Source: Streptomyces sp. H27-H5
GTDB lineage: Bacteria; Actinomycetota; Actinomycetes; Streptomycetales; Streptomycetaceae
Direction of reading: 5' to 3'
NCBI RefSeq assembly: GCF_026627505.1
Contig: NZ_JAPNLK010000054.1
Coordinates: 1-64,000, forward strand
DNA length: 64,000 nucleotides
A program made the position numbers and the translations under genes. The notes under the pieces were generated by a model, which was not told the DNA's origin, did not search any database, and saw nothing but the letters and a program-made list of their open reading frames with translations. Within the stretch, counting starts at the first letter, position 1. Every line of letters begins with the position of its first letter. Below are positions 9,801-18,491 of the stretch, piece by piece.

Positions 9801-10265
9801 TCGGACGCCGAGCCGCTGCTGCGGGCCGTCGACGACGGGAGCGCTCCCCTGGCCCGGCTCGCCCTCGCCGTCGTCCTCGCCCGGCAGGGCAGGACCGACC
9901 GGGTTCATGCGCTCGGTCCCCTCTCCACCGGCGTGCCCGACCACCTCTACAGCATCGCCCTGACGCTCCGCGCCGAACTGGCGTGCCTGCTGCGGGACCG
10001 GTCCGCGGCCCGCGAGTTGCTCCCGCTGCTGCTGCCGGCCCGCGACCAGCTCGCGGGCGCCGCCGGCATCTCCTTCGTCACCCGCCCGCTCGCCCACGCG
10101 CTCGGCGAGATCCACCGGCTCCTGGGAGACGAACCCGAGGCGCTACGGCACTTCGCCCGGGCGGAGGAAGTCGCCCGGCGGTGGAGATCGCCCCACCTGG
10201 AGGCAGCGGCTCGCGCGGCCGTCGCGGCGGGGACGACGGGCGTACGGGCGGCGGCGTACGGTTAA
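6801..10265 (+). CDS. Large SARP/AfsR-type regulator with AAA/NACHT-like ATPase and TPR-like C-terminus
   Basis: 1,154 residues from ATG 6801. The protein opens with the SARP winged helix (VQVLGPLGA, SPRQRAVLALLMVHRGAVVPVDRLIDRLW), then the bacterial transcriptional activator domain to ~residue 245, a P-loop ATPase (LLTGEAGAGKSALLG near 310; AVVIEDLHRADGETLALLE) and long helical repeats to the end. SARPs bind 11-bp direct repeats and recruit RNA polymerase. A Gly/His/Arg-rich insert splits the ATPase module (bases ~7905-8090). The start was chosen because SARPs begin at this motif; there is no ribosome site and a TACATT sits 9 bases before it, so the message may be leaderless. Its likely target is the repeat array before eccC. 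Confidence 0.9.
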   Translation: MLCVQVLGPLGAAIDGMPVHLGSPRQRAVLALLMVHRGAVVPVDRLIDRLWCGRPPEKAAASLHAYVSNLRRVLEPGRAPRTPSGVLVSAPPGYALRLPEEAVDAWRFEGAVRRARTASPAQARRLLDEALGWWHGAAYGEWADEEWAHAEASRLGELRVVARELAVEAALGSGAAVEAVPSAEALVREHPLREEGWRLLALALWAGGRRGDALAELRRAARITADELGLDPGDALADLERAMLTGRTEVLRAAVPTTGRPAPVVVSTAAPHELFVGRDGELAALYEVARDARHAGGVVLLTGEAGAGKSALLGRFRQQLRAEGWTVVVGRCPEFDGAPPAWAWAEALAALARQVSPPDPDAVAPLLQENECGAHPPHDGHGGAGARTRHGESDERVGPVARGHRESTGGEGLSEGVPAWGDGRGAGRFRLHRAFSAWLRTAAGSGPLAVVIEDLHRADGETLALLERTADLTGAPVLVIATYRPADAGDRLTGALAELAHRSPHRLAVGGLPPHDVDTLVRAVCGTSVDAATVTALAERTGGNPFYVRESARLLASEGALVAVSDVPQGVRDVLRRRLRQLRPGALAVLQLASVCGCESEVGILIEAVDPAQYDEHQVFDGLEECVMAGLLTEPAPGLVRFAHALVRDTVYTDLIGVRRARLHARLAEVLRRRRPDDLAALAHHFARSATARTASLAVEYSLAAADLAERRYAHDTAVELLGQAIESFALIPAGEGGAADARGARLVALLGRLLRAEIRAGAVVSARYTRQRAIEAASDVGHDALVAVALGASIGPGLALSGPQGLVTPAALDTFVDGLIARAAVDPMILGLPVRTPPDGAPGEREGARQLAIARAVGDPLLISCALTAASVAVPQGFAGHREVLATELRVLGYAHDLPANSWVREHISGMAAGARNDVAGVRRHALKGRAIAARHRLVEAEAINLSTLAMLAHVEGRFADAEAGYAEVRDRLRANRSSHGDFVHVLGLTTVRLSQGRPSDAEPLLRAVDDGSAPLARLALAVVLARQGRTDRVHALGPLSTGVPDHLYSIALTLRAELACLLRDRSAARELLPLLLPARDQLAGAAGISFVTRPLAHALGEIHRLLGDEPEALRHFARAEEVARRWRSPHLEAAARAAVAAGTTGVRAAAYG

Positions 10266-10326
10266 ACCGTCTCTTCCGGTGCCTTGCCGGGCGCGGGGGG
10301 CCGCGGCAGCCGCGTGCCGGCCGGCC

Positions 10327-11919
10327 TCAGCCGAGGTGCCACTTCTGGTTGGACGTACCACCGCAGTCCCAGAGTTGGAGGCGGGTGCCGGCGGCGGTGC
10401 CCGCGTCCTTGGTGTCGACGCACTTCCCGATCTGGGTGTTGACCAGGTCGTGGGAGCCGTTGAGGTTGAACCGCTGGGCCCATCCGCCGTTGCAGCGGGC
10501 CAGTTGGATGTCCGCACCGTTGGCGGTCGAGGCGCGGGCGATGTCCATGCACAGCCCCATGGAGCGGACGCTGCCGTCGGACGCGAACACCCACTTCTGC
10601 CAGGCGTCGCCGCCGCATCCCTGCAACTGCAGTGCGGAACCGTCCGATCCGTTGCGCGTCGACACGCCGACGCAGCGGGAAGACCCGTAGCCGACGATCG
10701 TGTCGCCGACCGCCTTGGCCGGTGCGGCGGCCGCCGGGGCCGGGGGCTTCTGCGCGGGGCGCGGGGCGGTGGCGCCGCCGGAGCCGGCTGCCTGGGGCGC
10801 CGGGGCGCCGGCCTCCTGACCGGCGGGGGCGGGACCGGGCGCGGCACCCTTCCCGGGGGCGGGCCCCGACCCGGGCGCGGGATCGGCACCGGTGGCCGGG
10901 CCCGCGCCGGGCGGGGCCGGACTCCCGGCGGCCGGGGCGCCCTCGGCGACGGGCGGGTTCGCCGCCGGTGTGCCGCTCGCGGGCGGGGACGCGGACGGGG
11001 CGGGGAGCACCGAACCGTCCGGGCCGACCGTCGGGGCGGCGGCCTCCTCGACGCGCGCCGCGCCCGGCCCGGAGGCGTCGCCGCCGGGGAGTGCCATGAA
11101 CGCGACGGTGCCGAGGCCCAGGGCCAGCAGCACCGAGGCGGCGGTCACGGCCCCGATGATCCGCGCGCTGCGTTCCGGCTGGACCTCCTGCCCTTCCGCG
11201 CCGCCGCGCACGGGCGTCGGCGCGGTGGCGGTCCGGGCCGCGAGCAGCCGGGTCAGCCTTCCCGGCCCGCCGCCGGCAGGTGCGGACTCGGATCGGCCGC
11301 CGGACGTGGGGCCGCCGCTGACCGGAGCCACGGGTGCGAGCGTGAGCAGGGGCTCCGTGCCGGACCTGGACGCGCGACCCTCGGGCGGCACGGTCGGGCT
11401 CTCCGCGCCGGACGGGGCCGCGGGGGCGGGGGCTTCATCGCGCTCCGGCCCGGAGGCGGCAGGCGCCGCGGGTTCCGGCGCAGGCTCGGGGTCCGAAGGC
11501 GTCGCGGGTTCCGCCGCCGGAGCGGCTGCCGTGGCCGTCCCGTGGTCCGGCGCCGGCTCGGGGGTACCGGCGGGCTCCGCCCCGGGAACGGTCTCGCCGT
11601 CGGGCCCTGCCCTGGAGGCAGGGGTGTTCGCGGTATCCGGCGTGGGTACGGCAGCGCCGCGGTTCGTGGGCCGAGGGGGTCGGGGCACGGCAGGGGTCTC
11701 GGGTGATGCCGCAGGGGTGCCGGGCGCCGCCTCGGGGGGCGTCGGCGCTGGTGTCGGCCCGGAATTCGGAGCCGGCTCCGCGGCCGAACCCGGCTCCGTG
11801 AGCGCCTCCGGCTCGGCCCCTGGATCCGTCTCCGGCAACCAGGGCAGTGGCTGCTCCCAGACGGCCGCTTCACTGGCCGCGTCCCCGGTCGGTTCCGCCG
11901 GTCCGGTCCTGTGTTCCAT
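10327..11919 (-). CDS. Pro/Ala-rich membrane protein with extracellular ricin-B lectin domain
   Basis: 530 residues. Residues 1-245 are Pro/Ala/Glu-rich and disordered; one membrane helix follows (IGAVTAASVLLALGLGTVAF); a second Pro/Ala/Gly-rich linker then leads to a C-terminal ricin-type beta-trefoil of ~130 residues with three QxW-type repeats (QKWVF, QRFNL, QKWHL) and cysteine pairs such as RCVGVS and LCMDIA. The predicted topology is cytoplasmic N-terminus and sugar-binding domain outside, probably contacting cell wall or glycans. It ends convergently 62 bases from the SARP gene. Its position beside the T7SS genes suggests a surface role in that system, which is inference. Confidence 0.85.
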   Translation of the reverse strand: MEHRTGPAEPTGDAASEAAVWEQPLPWLPETDPGAEPEALTEPGSAAEPAPNSGPTPAPTPPEAAPGTPAASPETPAVPRPPRPTNRGAAVPTPDTANTPASRAGPDGETVPGAEPAGTPEPAPDHGTATAAAPAAEPATPSDPEPAPEPAAPAASGPERDEAPAPAAPSGAESPTVPPEGRASRSGTEPLLTLAPVAPVSGGPTSGGRSESAPAGGGPGRLTRLLAARTATAPTPVRGGAEGQEVQPERSARIIGAVTAASVLLALGLGTVAFMALPGGDASGPGAARVEEAAAPTVGPDGSVLPAPSASPPASGTPAANPPVAEGAPAAGSPAPPGAGPATGADPAPGSGPAPGKGAAPGPAPAGQEAGAPAPQAAGSGGATAPRPAQKPPAPAAAAPAKAVGDTIVGYGSSRCVGVSTRNGSDGSALQLQGCGGDAWQKWVFASDGSVRSMGLCMDIARASTANGADIQLARCNGGWAQRFNLNGSHDLVNTQIGKCVDTKDAGTAAGTRLQLWDCGGTSNQKWHLG

Positions 11920-11962
11920 GTGTGCCTGCCCGCCTCCGCGCGTGGTGGTCCTCGCCGGACGA

Positions 11963-11968
11963 CCCTAG
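11963..11968 (-). promoter_or_regulatory. Candidate -10 box for the ricin-B protein gene
   Basis: On the minus strand the sequence CCTAGGGTC contains TAGGGT, fitting TAGRNT, about 45 bases before the ATG at 11919. No good -35 is visible. The same CCTAGGGT string precedes eccC. Confidence 0.3.
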
Positions 11969-12157
11969 GAGCCCGTGTGCCGTCGGCGCCGCGCAGGCGG
12001 CGAACCCTGCCCGGCAGGACCGGATTTCCTTCCCCTGCGTGCCGGGTGCGGGCCTCCGGGCCCGGGGCCGACGGGACGTCTTCCGACCGATCGGCTGCCG
12101 CGCGTCACCTCGTTACCCGCCTCCCCCGGCTCCCCACCCGCTCGGGCCGGACAGGTC

Positions 12158-12796
12158 CTACAGGGTCCCGGTGCGCAGCGCGAAGGCGACCGCGTGGGTG
12201 CGGTTGCGCAGCCCGAGGCGGTTCATCATGACGCTGACGATGTTCTTGATGGTGCGCTCGGAGTAGTTCAGCTTCCGGGCGATCTCGGTCGTGTCGAAGC
12301 CGTCGGCGAGCAACCTCAGCACGTCGACCTCACGGGCTTCCAGGCCGGACGTGGTCAGTCCCAGCGGTGCCAGCACATCGCGCTGCACCGCCTTGATGTG
12401 GTCCACGAGCTGCCCCTGCAGAGGGGCCGGCAGGGTCGCGGCGCCCTCGGCGACGCCCCGGACCGCCTCCACGACCTTGTCGAACGTGCTGTCCTGACGC
12501 CACAGCACGCCGCGCAGGCCGTGGTGGACCGCGCGCATCAGGTGGGCCTCGTCGATACGGCCCGTCACCAGCACGATTCCCATGGCGGGGTTGGTCGACC
12601 GGGCGGCGACCGACTCCATGAGTGCCATCGTCTCCTCGGTCACGTCCGCGGTGAGCATGAGGACCACGTCCGCCTCCCGGTGGTCTTCCTGCGGCAGGAT
12701 CTTCAGCCCCTGATGCCTGCACAGGCTCCAGGCGGTGCCCTCTCCGGTGATCGGGTCACTGGCGAGGACCGCGATCGATATCGTCCCCAACGTCAC
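12158..12796 (-). CDS. LuxR-family HTH regulator with receiver-like N-terminus
   Basis: 212 residues from GTG 12796, which has GGGGAG seven bases upstream; a longer frame to ATG 12850 lacks a good site. The C-terminal 60 residues are a LuxR/GerE HTH (LEAREVDVLRLLADGFDTTE, KLNYSERTIKNIVSVMMNRL, then LGLRNRTHAVAFAL). The N-terminal part looks like a receiver fold (ADVVLMLTADVT, GIVLVTGRI, GLRGVLWRQDS) but lacks the usual DD pair and Asp in a D-x-x-M-P context, so it is probably an atypical, phosphorylation-independent regulator. It is divergent to eccC across a 258-base region with SARP-type repeats, so it is likely to co-control the T7SS genes. Confidence 0.85.
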   Translation of the reverse strand: MTLGTISIAVLASDPITGEGTAWSLCRHQGLKILPQEDHREADVVLMLTADVTEETMALMESVAARSTNPAMGIVLVTGRIDEAHLMRAVHHGLRGVLWRQDSTFDKVVEAVRGVAEGAATLPAPLQGQLVDHIKAVQRDVLAPLGLTTSGLEAREVDVLRLLADGFDTTEIARKLNYSERTIKNIVSVMMNRLGLRNRTHAVAFALRTGTL

Positions 12797-12900
12797 TGGT
12801 GTCTCCCCTGTGTTCGGACCGTCGCACGGGTGGAGCCGGGAGACCGGCACGGCGTCGGGCGGCCGTGGTGACGGCGTGCGGTGATCGTCGCCGGTCCGCC

Positions 12901-12933
12901 TTGGCGCTCACTTGGCGTTCACTTGGCGTGTTT
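12901..12933 (+). promoter_or_regulatory. Three 11-bp direct repeats upstream of eccC (SARP-type operator)
   Basis: TTGGCGCTCAC (12901-12911), TTGGCGTTCAC (12912-12922) and TTGGCGTGTTT (12923-12933) lie head to tail with an exact 11-bp period and an invariant TTGGCG. SARP regulators are known to bind heptamer direct repeats with this period. A SARP gene lies 2.6 kb away in the same island, making autologous control of the T7SS operon the natural reading. The array sits between the divergent LuxR gene and eccC. Confidence 0.7.
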
Positions 12934-13008
12934 GCCCGTCCGACCAGGCTTCCGTGTCCACCGGGACAGACATCGGTCCGCGGGGCGGTTGTGGGCGGGG
13001 CGCCTGCC

Positions 13009-13014
13009 TAGGGT
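13009..13014 (+). promoter_or_regulatory. Candidate -10 box for the eccC operon
   Basis: TAGGGT within CCTAGGGTTC fits the TAGRNT pattern and lies 40 bases before the TTG start. It is about 75 bases downstream of the repeat array, farther than the ~8 bases usual between a SARP site and the -10 box, so a second, nearer -10 may exist. Confidence 0.3.
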
Positions 13015-13054
13015 TCGGGACGAAGACCCAGCCGCAGGAAAGCAGGAAAGCACG

Positions 13055-16000
13055 TTGAGCACTGTGGTCACCAAGCGCTCGCCGCGTGCCGAAGGTCCGC
13101 CGATGCCCGAGGGGCAGGTCGAACTCGCCGAGCCCCCCGTGCTCGGCGAGCCCGCCACCGCCGACTTCGGCTCGGTGATGATGTACCTGCCGATGGGTCT
13201 GGGCGCGGGTGCGATGGTGCTGATGTTCTCGGTCGGCAGCGGCGGCACGACCATGTACATGATGGCCGGGATGATGGGCATCGCCATGGTCAGCATGACC
13301 CTGATGCAGGTCGGCCGGCCCGGCGCGGAACGGCGCCGCCGGATGCGCGCCGAACGCCGCGACTACCTTCGCTATCTGGGCCAGAAGCGCACGCAGGCCC
13401 GGCAGGCCGCCGACGGGCAGCGGGCCGCGCTGCTGTGGGACGACCCGGAAGCCGGAGACCTGTGGGCACTCGCCCTCGGCCCCCGACTGTGGGAACGCCG
13501 GCCCGCCCACGAGGACTTCGCCCGCGTCCGGATCGGGCTGGGCACCCGCCGGGCCGCCCTGGAGTTCCTGCCGCCGCAGACGAAGCCGGTCGAGGACCTG
13601 GAGCCGCTGTGCGCGATCTCGCTGCGCCGCTTCACGCGGGCGCACCAGACCGTGCCCCTCCTGCCCGTGCCCGTGTCCCTGCGGCGCTTCACCAGCGTCG
13701 AGTTCACCGGCGAGAGCACGGAAGCGCTGGACCTGGCCCGCGCGATGTTGGCCCGGCTCGCGGTCTTCCACCCACCCGACGAACTGCGGATCGCGTTCCT
13801 GGGCGACGAGGCCGCGCGCCGCGAGTGGGACTGGCTCAAGTGGCTGCCGCACAACGCCCACCCGCACGAGGAGGACGCCGCCGGTCCCGTCCGCCTCGCC
13901 GCCGGCGACCACGAGGCACTGCTCGACCTGCTCGGGCCGGACCTGCGCGACCGGCCCGACCACGATCCCGCGTCCTCGCCCGGCGTCACCGAGCCGTTCA
14001 CGGTGATCGTCGCCCAGGGCGTGCGGCTCCCCGATACCTCGCGGCTGCTGGGCGCCGGAGTGCGCGGAGTCGTGCTGCTGGACCTCACCGGGGCGGTACC
14101 CGGTGGCCCCAGGGTGCTCCGGCTCTCCGTCCGCGGCGGCCGCGTCGACTTCCCCAACGGCGCCGAGACCGTCTCCGGTCTCGCCGACCGGCTGGGGTCG
14201 CTGGAGGCGGAGACGCTCGCCCGGACCCTGGCCCCGATGCGCACCGGCGGCGGCGTGGACCTGGTGGACCGTCCCCTGGAGTCCGACTTCGACCTGGCCA
14301 CCATGCTCGGCATCCGCGACGTGCGCGCCTTCGACGTCGCCGCCGGATGGCGCCCCCGCCTCGCGCAGGACGCCCGCCTCAAGGTGCCGATCGGGGTCAC
14401 CGAGGACGGCGAGATCGTCGAGCTCGACCTCAAGGAGTCCGCGCAGGGCGGCATGGGGCCGCACGGCCTGCTGATCGGCGCCACGGGCTCCGGCAAGAGC
14501 GAGCTGCTGCGCACGCTGGTGATGGGCCTCGCCGCCACGCACTCCTCCGAGATCCTCAACCTGGTCCTGGTGGACTTCAAGGGCGGCGCCACCTTCCTCA
14601 ACATGGACCGGCTGCCGCACACGTCGGCCGTCATCACCAACCTCGCCGACGAACTGCACCTCGTCGACCGCATGCGGGACTCCATCAACGGCGAGATGAT
14701 TCGCCGCCAGGAACTGCTGCGCGAGGCCGGTTTCGCCTCCCTCTACGAGTACGAGAAGGCGCGCGGCGCCGGGGCCGCCACCCTCGCACCGCTGCCCTCC
14801 CTTCTCATCATCGTCGACGAGTTCTCCGAACTCCTGGCAAACAAGCCGGAGTTCGTCGAACTATTCGTGTCGATCGGCCGGTTGGGGCGCAGCCTCGGCG
14901 TGCATCTGCTCCTCGCCTCGCAGCGCCTGGACGAGTCGCGCATTCACCGGGTCGAGGGGCATCTGTCGTACCGGCTCGCCCTGCGCACCTTCTCCTCCAT
15001 GGAATCCCGCAGCGTGATCGGCACCTCCAGCGCCTACGAACTGCCGTCGGCCCCCGGCAACGGCTACCTCAAAGTGGACACGACCAACCTCGTACGGTTC
15101 AAGGCCGCGTACGTCTCCGGCCCCGCCCCCGCTCCGCAGGGCCCCGTGGACACGGGACACGCGGACGGGCGGGTGCTGGAGGTGACCGCCTTCGGGCTGG
15201 AGCAGAGCGGGCCGCCGGCCTCGGTCCGCGCGGAGGAGGCCTCGGTGCTGGTGTCGCTCGCCGAGGAGGCCCTGCGCGACCAGGGTTCCGGGGCGGGCGA
15301 AGCGGAGGAAGGTGCCGAGAGCCCCGACGACAGCCTCCTCGACGTCCTCGTCGGGCGGCTGGAGGACAACGGCCCGCCCGCGCGCCAGGTCTGGCTGTCC
15401 CCGTTGTCGGAGTCGCCCGGTCTGGATCAGCTGCTGCCCGGCATCGTGCCCGACCCGGAGCGCGGCATGGGCGCGGCCGACCCCCGCGTCCAGGGCGCAC
15501 TGCGGGTGCCGCTGGGCATGGTGAACCGTCCCTTCGAGCAGCTGCGCGAGCTGCTGGTCGCCGACCTGTCCGGCGCCGACGGGCACGCCGGCCTGGTGGG
15601 CGCGCCGCAGACCGGCAAGTCGACCATGCTGCGGACGCTGATGCTGTCGCTCGCGCTGACCCACACGCCGGCCGAGGTGCAGTTCTACTGCCTGGACTTC
15701 GGCGGGGGTGGCCTGGTGTCCACCGCCGGACTGCCGCACGTCGGCTCCGTCGCGACTCGCCTGGAGCGCGACCGGGTGCTGCGCACCGTCGAGGAGCTGT
15801 CGCAACTCCTGGAACGCAGGGAGCAGTTGTTCGCCGCCCGGGGGCTGGAGTCGATGGCCGCGTTTCGGGCGCTGCGCGCCGCCGGGACGGTCGACGACCC
15901 GTACGGGGACGTCTTCCTGCTCGTGGACGGGTGGGCCACGCTCCGCCAGGACTACGAGGACCTGGAGCAGCGGGTGATGGAACTCGCGGCCCGGGGGCTG

Positions 16001-17086
16001 TCGTTCGGCCTGCACGTGGTGGTGTCGGCCGTCCGCTGGTCCGAAGTGCGGCCGCGACTGCGGGACATGCTGGGTACCAAGCTCGAACTGCGTCTCGGCG
16101 ACTCGATGGAGTCCGAGGTCGGCTCCCGGGCCGCGGCCGGCGTCCCGCACCAACCCGGCCGGGGTCTGACCGGATCCGGCCACCACTTCCTGTCCGCGCT
16201 GCCCCGTCTCGACAGCTCCTCGCGCACCGACGACCTGACGGCCGCCACCAAGTCGGCGGTCGCGGAGATCGACACGTTCTGGATCGGCGTCCGTGCTCCC
16301 GGAGTGCGCCTGCTGCCGGCCACGCTGGACGCCCGCCGGCTCCCCGCGCCCGAGGACACCCGCGACCTGAAGTTCTGCCTCGGCTGGGACGAGCAGCGGC
16401 TCGCACCCCTCTGGCACGACTTCGGCACCACGCCCCACCTGCTGGTGTACGGCGACGGCGAGACCGGTAAGACGAACGCGCTGCGGCTGGCGATCCGCGC
16501 CATCACCACCCGCTACCGGCCGGAGGAGGCCCGGATCCTGCTGGCCGACCCCGGCCGCGGACTGCTCAAGGACGTACCGGAGGAGTACCGCGTCGGGTAC
16601 GTGGTCGACAACGACGGGCTCGGCAAGCTCGCCGAGAGCGCCGCCGTCTCCGTGGGCAAGCGGCAGCCCGGCGCCGACGTCTCCCCCGAACAGTTGGAGA
16701 AGCGGGACTGGTGGAGCGGTCCGCTGCTGTTCGTCCTCATCGACGACTACGACCTGTTCTCCGGCGCGCCCGGCTCGGTCGCCCCGATGACGCCCCTGGT
16801 GCCGCTGCTCGCGCAGGGCGCCCACATCGGGCTGCACCTGGTCGTCGCGCGCAGCACCTCGGGCGCGATGCGGTCGGTGATGGACCCGCTGGTCCGCCGC
16901 ATGTGGGAGCTGGGCAATCCGGCGCTGCTGTTCTCCTACCCCAAGGAGGAGGGCAAGTTCATCGGCGAGGCCAAGCCCCGCACCCTGCCCGCCGGGCGTG
17001 CCCAGCTCGTCACCCGGCGCACCGTCAAGCTGGTCCAGACCGGCCTGGTATCGACGCCCCCCGCCCCCACCCCAGGAGCACGATGA
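13055..17086 (+). CDS. eccC: T7SS FtsK/SpoIIIE-type ATPase EccC (fused Ca-Cb)
   Basis: 1,343 residues. The chosen start is TTG 13055 after AGGAAAG, because the family opens with STVVTKR-like sequence. Two hydrophobic segments (~residues 45-90) anchor it in the membrane. Three ATPase domains follow with P-loops GATGSGKS (475-482), GAPQTGKS (849-856) and GDGETGKT (1133-1140); the first has a clear Walker B (LLIIVDEFSELL) and is expected to be the main motor, the later two to be substrate-binding or regulatory. EccC recognises Esx-type substrates by their C-terminal signal and drives export. The stop overlaps the eccD start (ATGA). Confidence 0.96.
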   Translation: MSTVVTKRSPRAEGPPMPEGQVELAEPPVLGEPATADFGSVMMYLPMGLGAGAMVLMFSVGSGGTTMYMMAGMMGIAMVSMTLMQVGRPGAERRRRMRAERRDYLRYLGQKRTQARQAADGQRAALLWDDPEAGDLWALALGPRLWERRPAHEDFARVRIGLGTRRAALEFLPPQTKPVEDLEPLCAISLRRFTRAHQTVPLLPVPVSLRRFTSVEFTGESTEALDLARAMLARLAVFHPPDELRIAFLGDEAARREWDWLKWLPHNAHPHEEDAAGPVRLAAGDHEALLDLLGPDLRDRPDHDPASSPGVTEPFTVIVAQGVRLPDTSRLLGAGVRGVVLLDLTGAVPGGPRVLRLSVRGGRVDFPNGAETVSGLADRLGSLEAETLARTLAPMRTGGGVDLVDRPLESDFDLATMLGIRDVRAFDVAAGWRPRLAQDARLKVPIGVTEDGEIVELDLKESAQGGMGPHGLLIGATGSGKSELLRTLVMGLAATHSSEILNLVLVDFKGGATFLNMDRLPHTSAVITNLADELHLVDRMRDSINGEMIRRQELLREAGFASLYEYEKARGAGAATLAPLPSLLIIVDEFSELLANKPEFVELFVSIGRLGRSLGVHLLLASQRLDESRIHRVEGHLSYRLALRTFSSMESRSVIGTSSAYELPSAPGNGYLKVDTTNLVRFKAAYVSGPAPAPQGPVDTGHADGRVLEVTAFGLEQSGPPASVRAEEASVLVSLAEEALRDQGSGAGEAEEGAESPDDSLLDVLVGRLEDNGPPARQVWLSPLSESPGLDQLLPGIVPDPERGMGAADPRVQGALRVPLGMVNRPFEQLRELLVADLSGADGHAGLVGAPQTGKSTMLRTLMLSLALTHTPAEVQFYCLDFGGGGLVSTAGLPHVGSVATRLERDRVLRTVEELSQLLERREQLFAARGLESMAAFRALRAAGTVDDPYGDVFLLVDGWATLRQDYEDLEQRVMELAARGLSFGLHVVVSAVRWSEVRPRLRDMLGTKLELRLGDSMESEVGSRAAAGVPHQPGRGLTGSGHHFLSALPRLDSSSRTDDLTAATKSAVAEIDTFWIGVRAPGVRLLPATLDARRLPAPEDTRDLKFCLGWDEQRLAPLWHDFGTTPHLLVYGDGETGKTNALRLAIRAITTRYRPEEARILLADPGRGLLKDVPEEYRVGYVVDNDGLGKLAESAAVSVGKRQPGADVSPEQLEKRDWWSGPLLFVLIDDYDLFSGAPGSVAPMTPLVPLLAQGAHIGLHLVVARSTSGAMRSVMDPLVRRMWELGNPALLFSYPKEEGKFIGEAKPRTLPAGRAQLVTRRTVKLVQTGLVSTPPAPTPGAR

Positions 17087-18480
17087 CCACCGCCGTACCG
17101 CTGACGGGACGGGCCACCGAGGTCTGCCGCGTCAGCGTCGAGACACCGGACGGCCGTGCCGACCTGTCCGTCCCGGTCACCACCCCCGTGTCCGTCCTGC
17201 TCCCGGTGCTGCTCCGGCAGTTCGGCGGCGGGAGCGCCGCGGCCGGCACCCCGTGGGTGTTGCAGCGGCTCGGCGAGGGGCCCCTCTTCCCCGAGGCCAC
17301 CCCGGAGAGCGCCGGGCTGCGCCACGGCGACGTCCTGCATCTGCGGCCGGCCGACGCACCGCTGCCCGCCCTGCACTTCGACGACGTGTCCGACGGTGTC
17401 GCGCACACCGTCGGCGAAGGCCCGGGGCGGTGGCGGCCCGAACTCACACGGAACCTCGCCATCGGCCTGGCCTGCCTGGCGCTGGCCGGCCTCGCCGCCG
17501 CGCTGCTCGGCGCGGGCACCGGCCCCCGTACCGCCGCCGTCGCCGGCGCCGTCGCCTTCGTGCTGGCCGTGGCCTGCGCGACGGCCGCCCGGATGCACGC
17601 CGACCGCGGCAGCGTCCTGGTCGCCGGGCTCGGCGCGTTCGGCTTCGCCGCCCTGGCCGGGACGACCCTGCGCGAAGGTCCGTCCGGCGGCCACGCCCCC
17701 GGCCTGACCGGCGTGCTCCTCGGCGCCGGATGTGTCATCGCGCTGGCCGGCGTGCTGTTCGCACTGGGCGCGCTGCCGCTGGTGGTACCCGGCACCGTGC
17801 TCCTGACCGCGGTCGCGGCGGCCGCCGGGGCGGGGCTCGCCGAAGGCACCGGCCTACGCGCCGAACAGGCCGCCGCGGTGGTCGCCGTCGCCCTGTTCGT
17901 CCTCGGGCACCTCGCGCCCCGGCTCGCGCTGCGCACGGCCCGGCTGCGCGTGCCCCAACTGCCGCACGACGCGAGGGAACTCCAACTGGACATCGAGCCG
18001 GAGCCGGGCACCCGGGTGTCCCTCCGGGTCTCCGTCGCCACCGCCTGCCTCGACATGATCGGCATTTCGTCCGCGCTGGTCTGGGCGGTCGCCCTGTGGC
18101 TGCTGACCGTCCGCGAGCACAGTTGGACGGGCTGGCTGCTGCCGCTCGCCCTCAGCCTGGCCGTACTGCTTCGCGCGCGCGGCACCAACGGCACCCTCCA
18201 GCGGATGCCGGCGGTGCTGACGGGCGCGTACGGGCTGGGGCTGGTCCTCGTGGTCCGCACCGCGCAGACCGGGCCCGCGGGGCGGGCCGTCGCCCTGCTG
18301 GTGCTGCTGGCCGCGGCGGTCCTGCTGTTGGCGGGTGCCTGGCGGTTGCCGCGGGCCCGGCTGCTGCCGGTCTGGGGGCACCTCGGCGACCTCCTGGAGA
18401 TCGTCACGGCGCTGGCCCTGCTGCCGCTGCTGTTGCAAGTGCTGCACGCGTACACGTACTTCCGCGGTCTCGCGGGCTAG
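17083..18480 (+). CDS. eccD: T7SS membrane channel protein EccD
   Basis: 465 residues. Residues 1-95 form a ubiquitin-like cytosolic domain (EVCRVSVETPDGRADLSVP, GLRHGDVLHLRP); about eleven membrane helices follow from residue ~122 to the end. EccD makes the central membrane pore of ESX systems. ATG 17083 overlaps the eccC stop, with CAGGAG upstream in the eccC coding end. It is followed 11 bases later by eccB. Confidence 0.95.
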   Translation: MTTAVPLTGRATEVCRVSVETPDGRADLSVPVTTPVSVLLPVLLRQFGGGSAAAGTPWVLQRLGEGPLFPEATPESAGLRHGDVLHLRPADAPLPALHFDDVSDGVAHTVGEGPGRWRPELTRNLAIGLACLALAGLAAALLGAGTGPRTAAVAGAVAFVLAVACATAARMHADRGSVLVAGLGAFGFAALAGTTLREGPSGGHAPGLTGVLLGAGCVIALAGVLFALGALPLVVPGTVLLTAVAAAAGAGLAEGTGLRAEQAAAVVAVALFVLGHLAPRLALRTARLRVPQLPHDARELQLDIEPEPGTRVSLRVSVATACLDMIGISSALVWAVALWLLTVREHSWTGWLLPLALSLAVLLRARGTNGTLQRMPAVLTGAYGLGLVLVVRTAQTGPAGRAVALLVLLAAAVLLLAGAWRLPRARLLPVWGHLGDLLEIVTALALLPLLLQVLHAYTYFRGLAG

Positions 18481-18491
18481 GGCGGGCGAAC

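Noticed and set aside
7737..10115. A 792-residue minus-strand frame opposite the SARP gene
   Set aside because: Same reason: antisense shadow of a coding region with strong third-position bias.
12797..12850. Longer start (ATG 12850) for the LuxR-type regulator
   Set aside because: GTG 12796 has GGGGAG at ideal spacing; the longer form has no ribosome site.
13435..16470. A 1,011-residue Arg/Pro-rich frame overlapping eccC
   Set aside because: It lies wholly inside eccC in another frame and has the composition of a GC-rich shadow frame.
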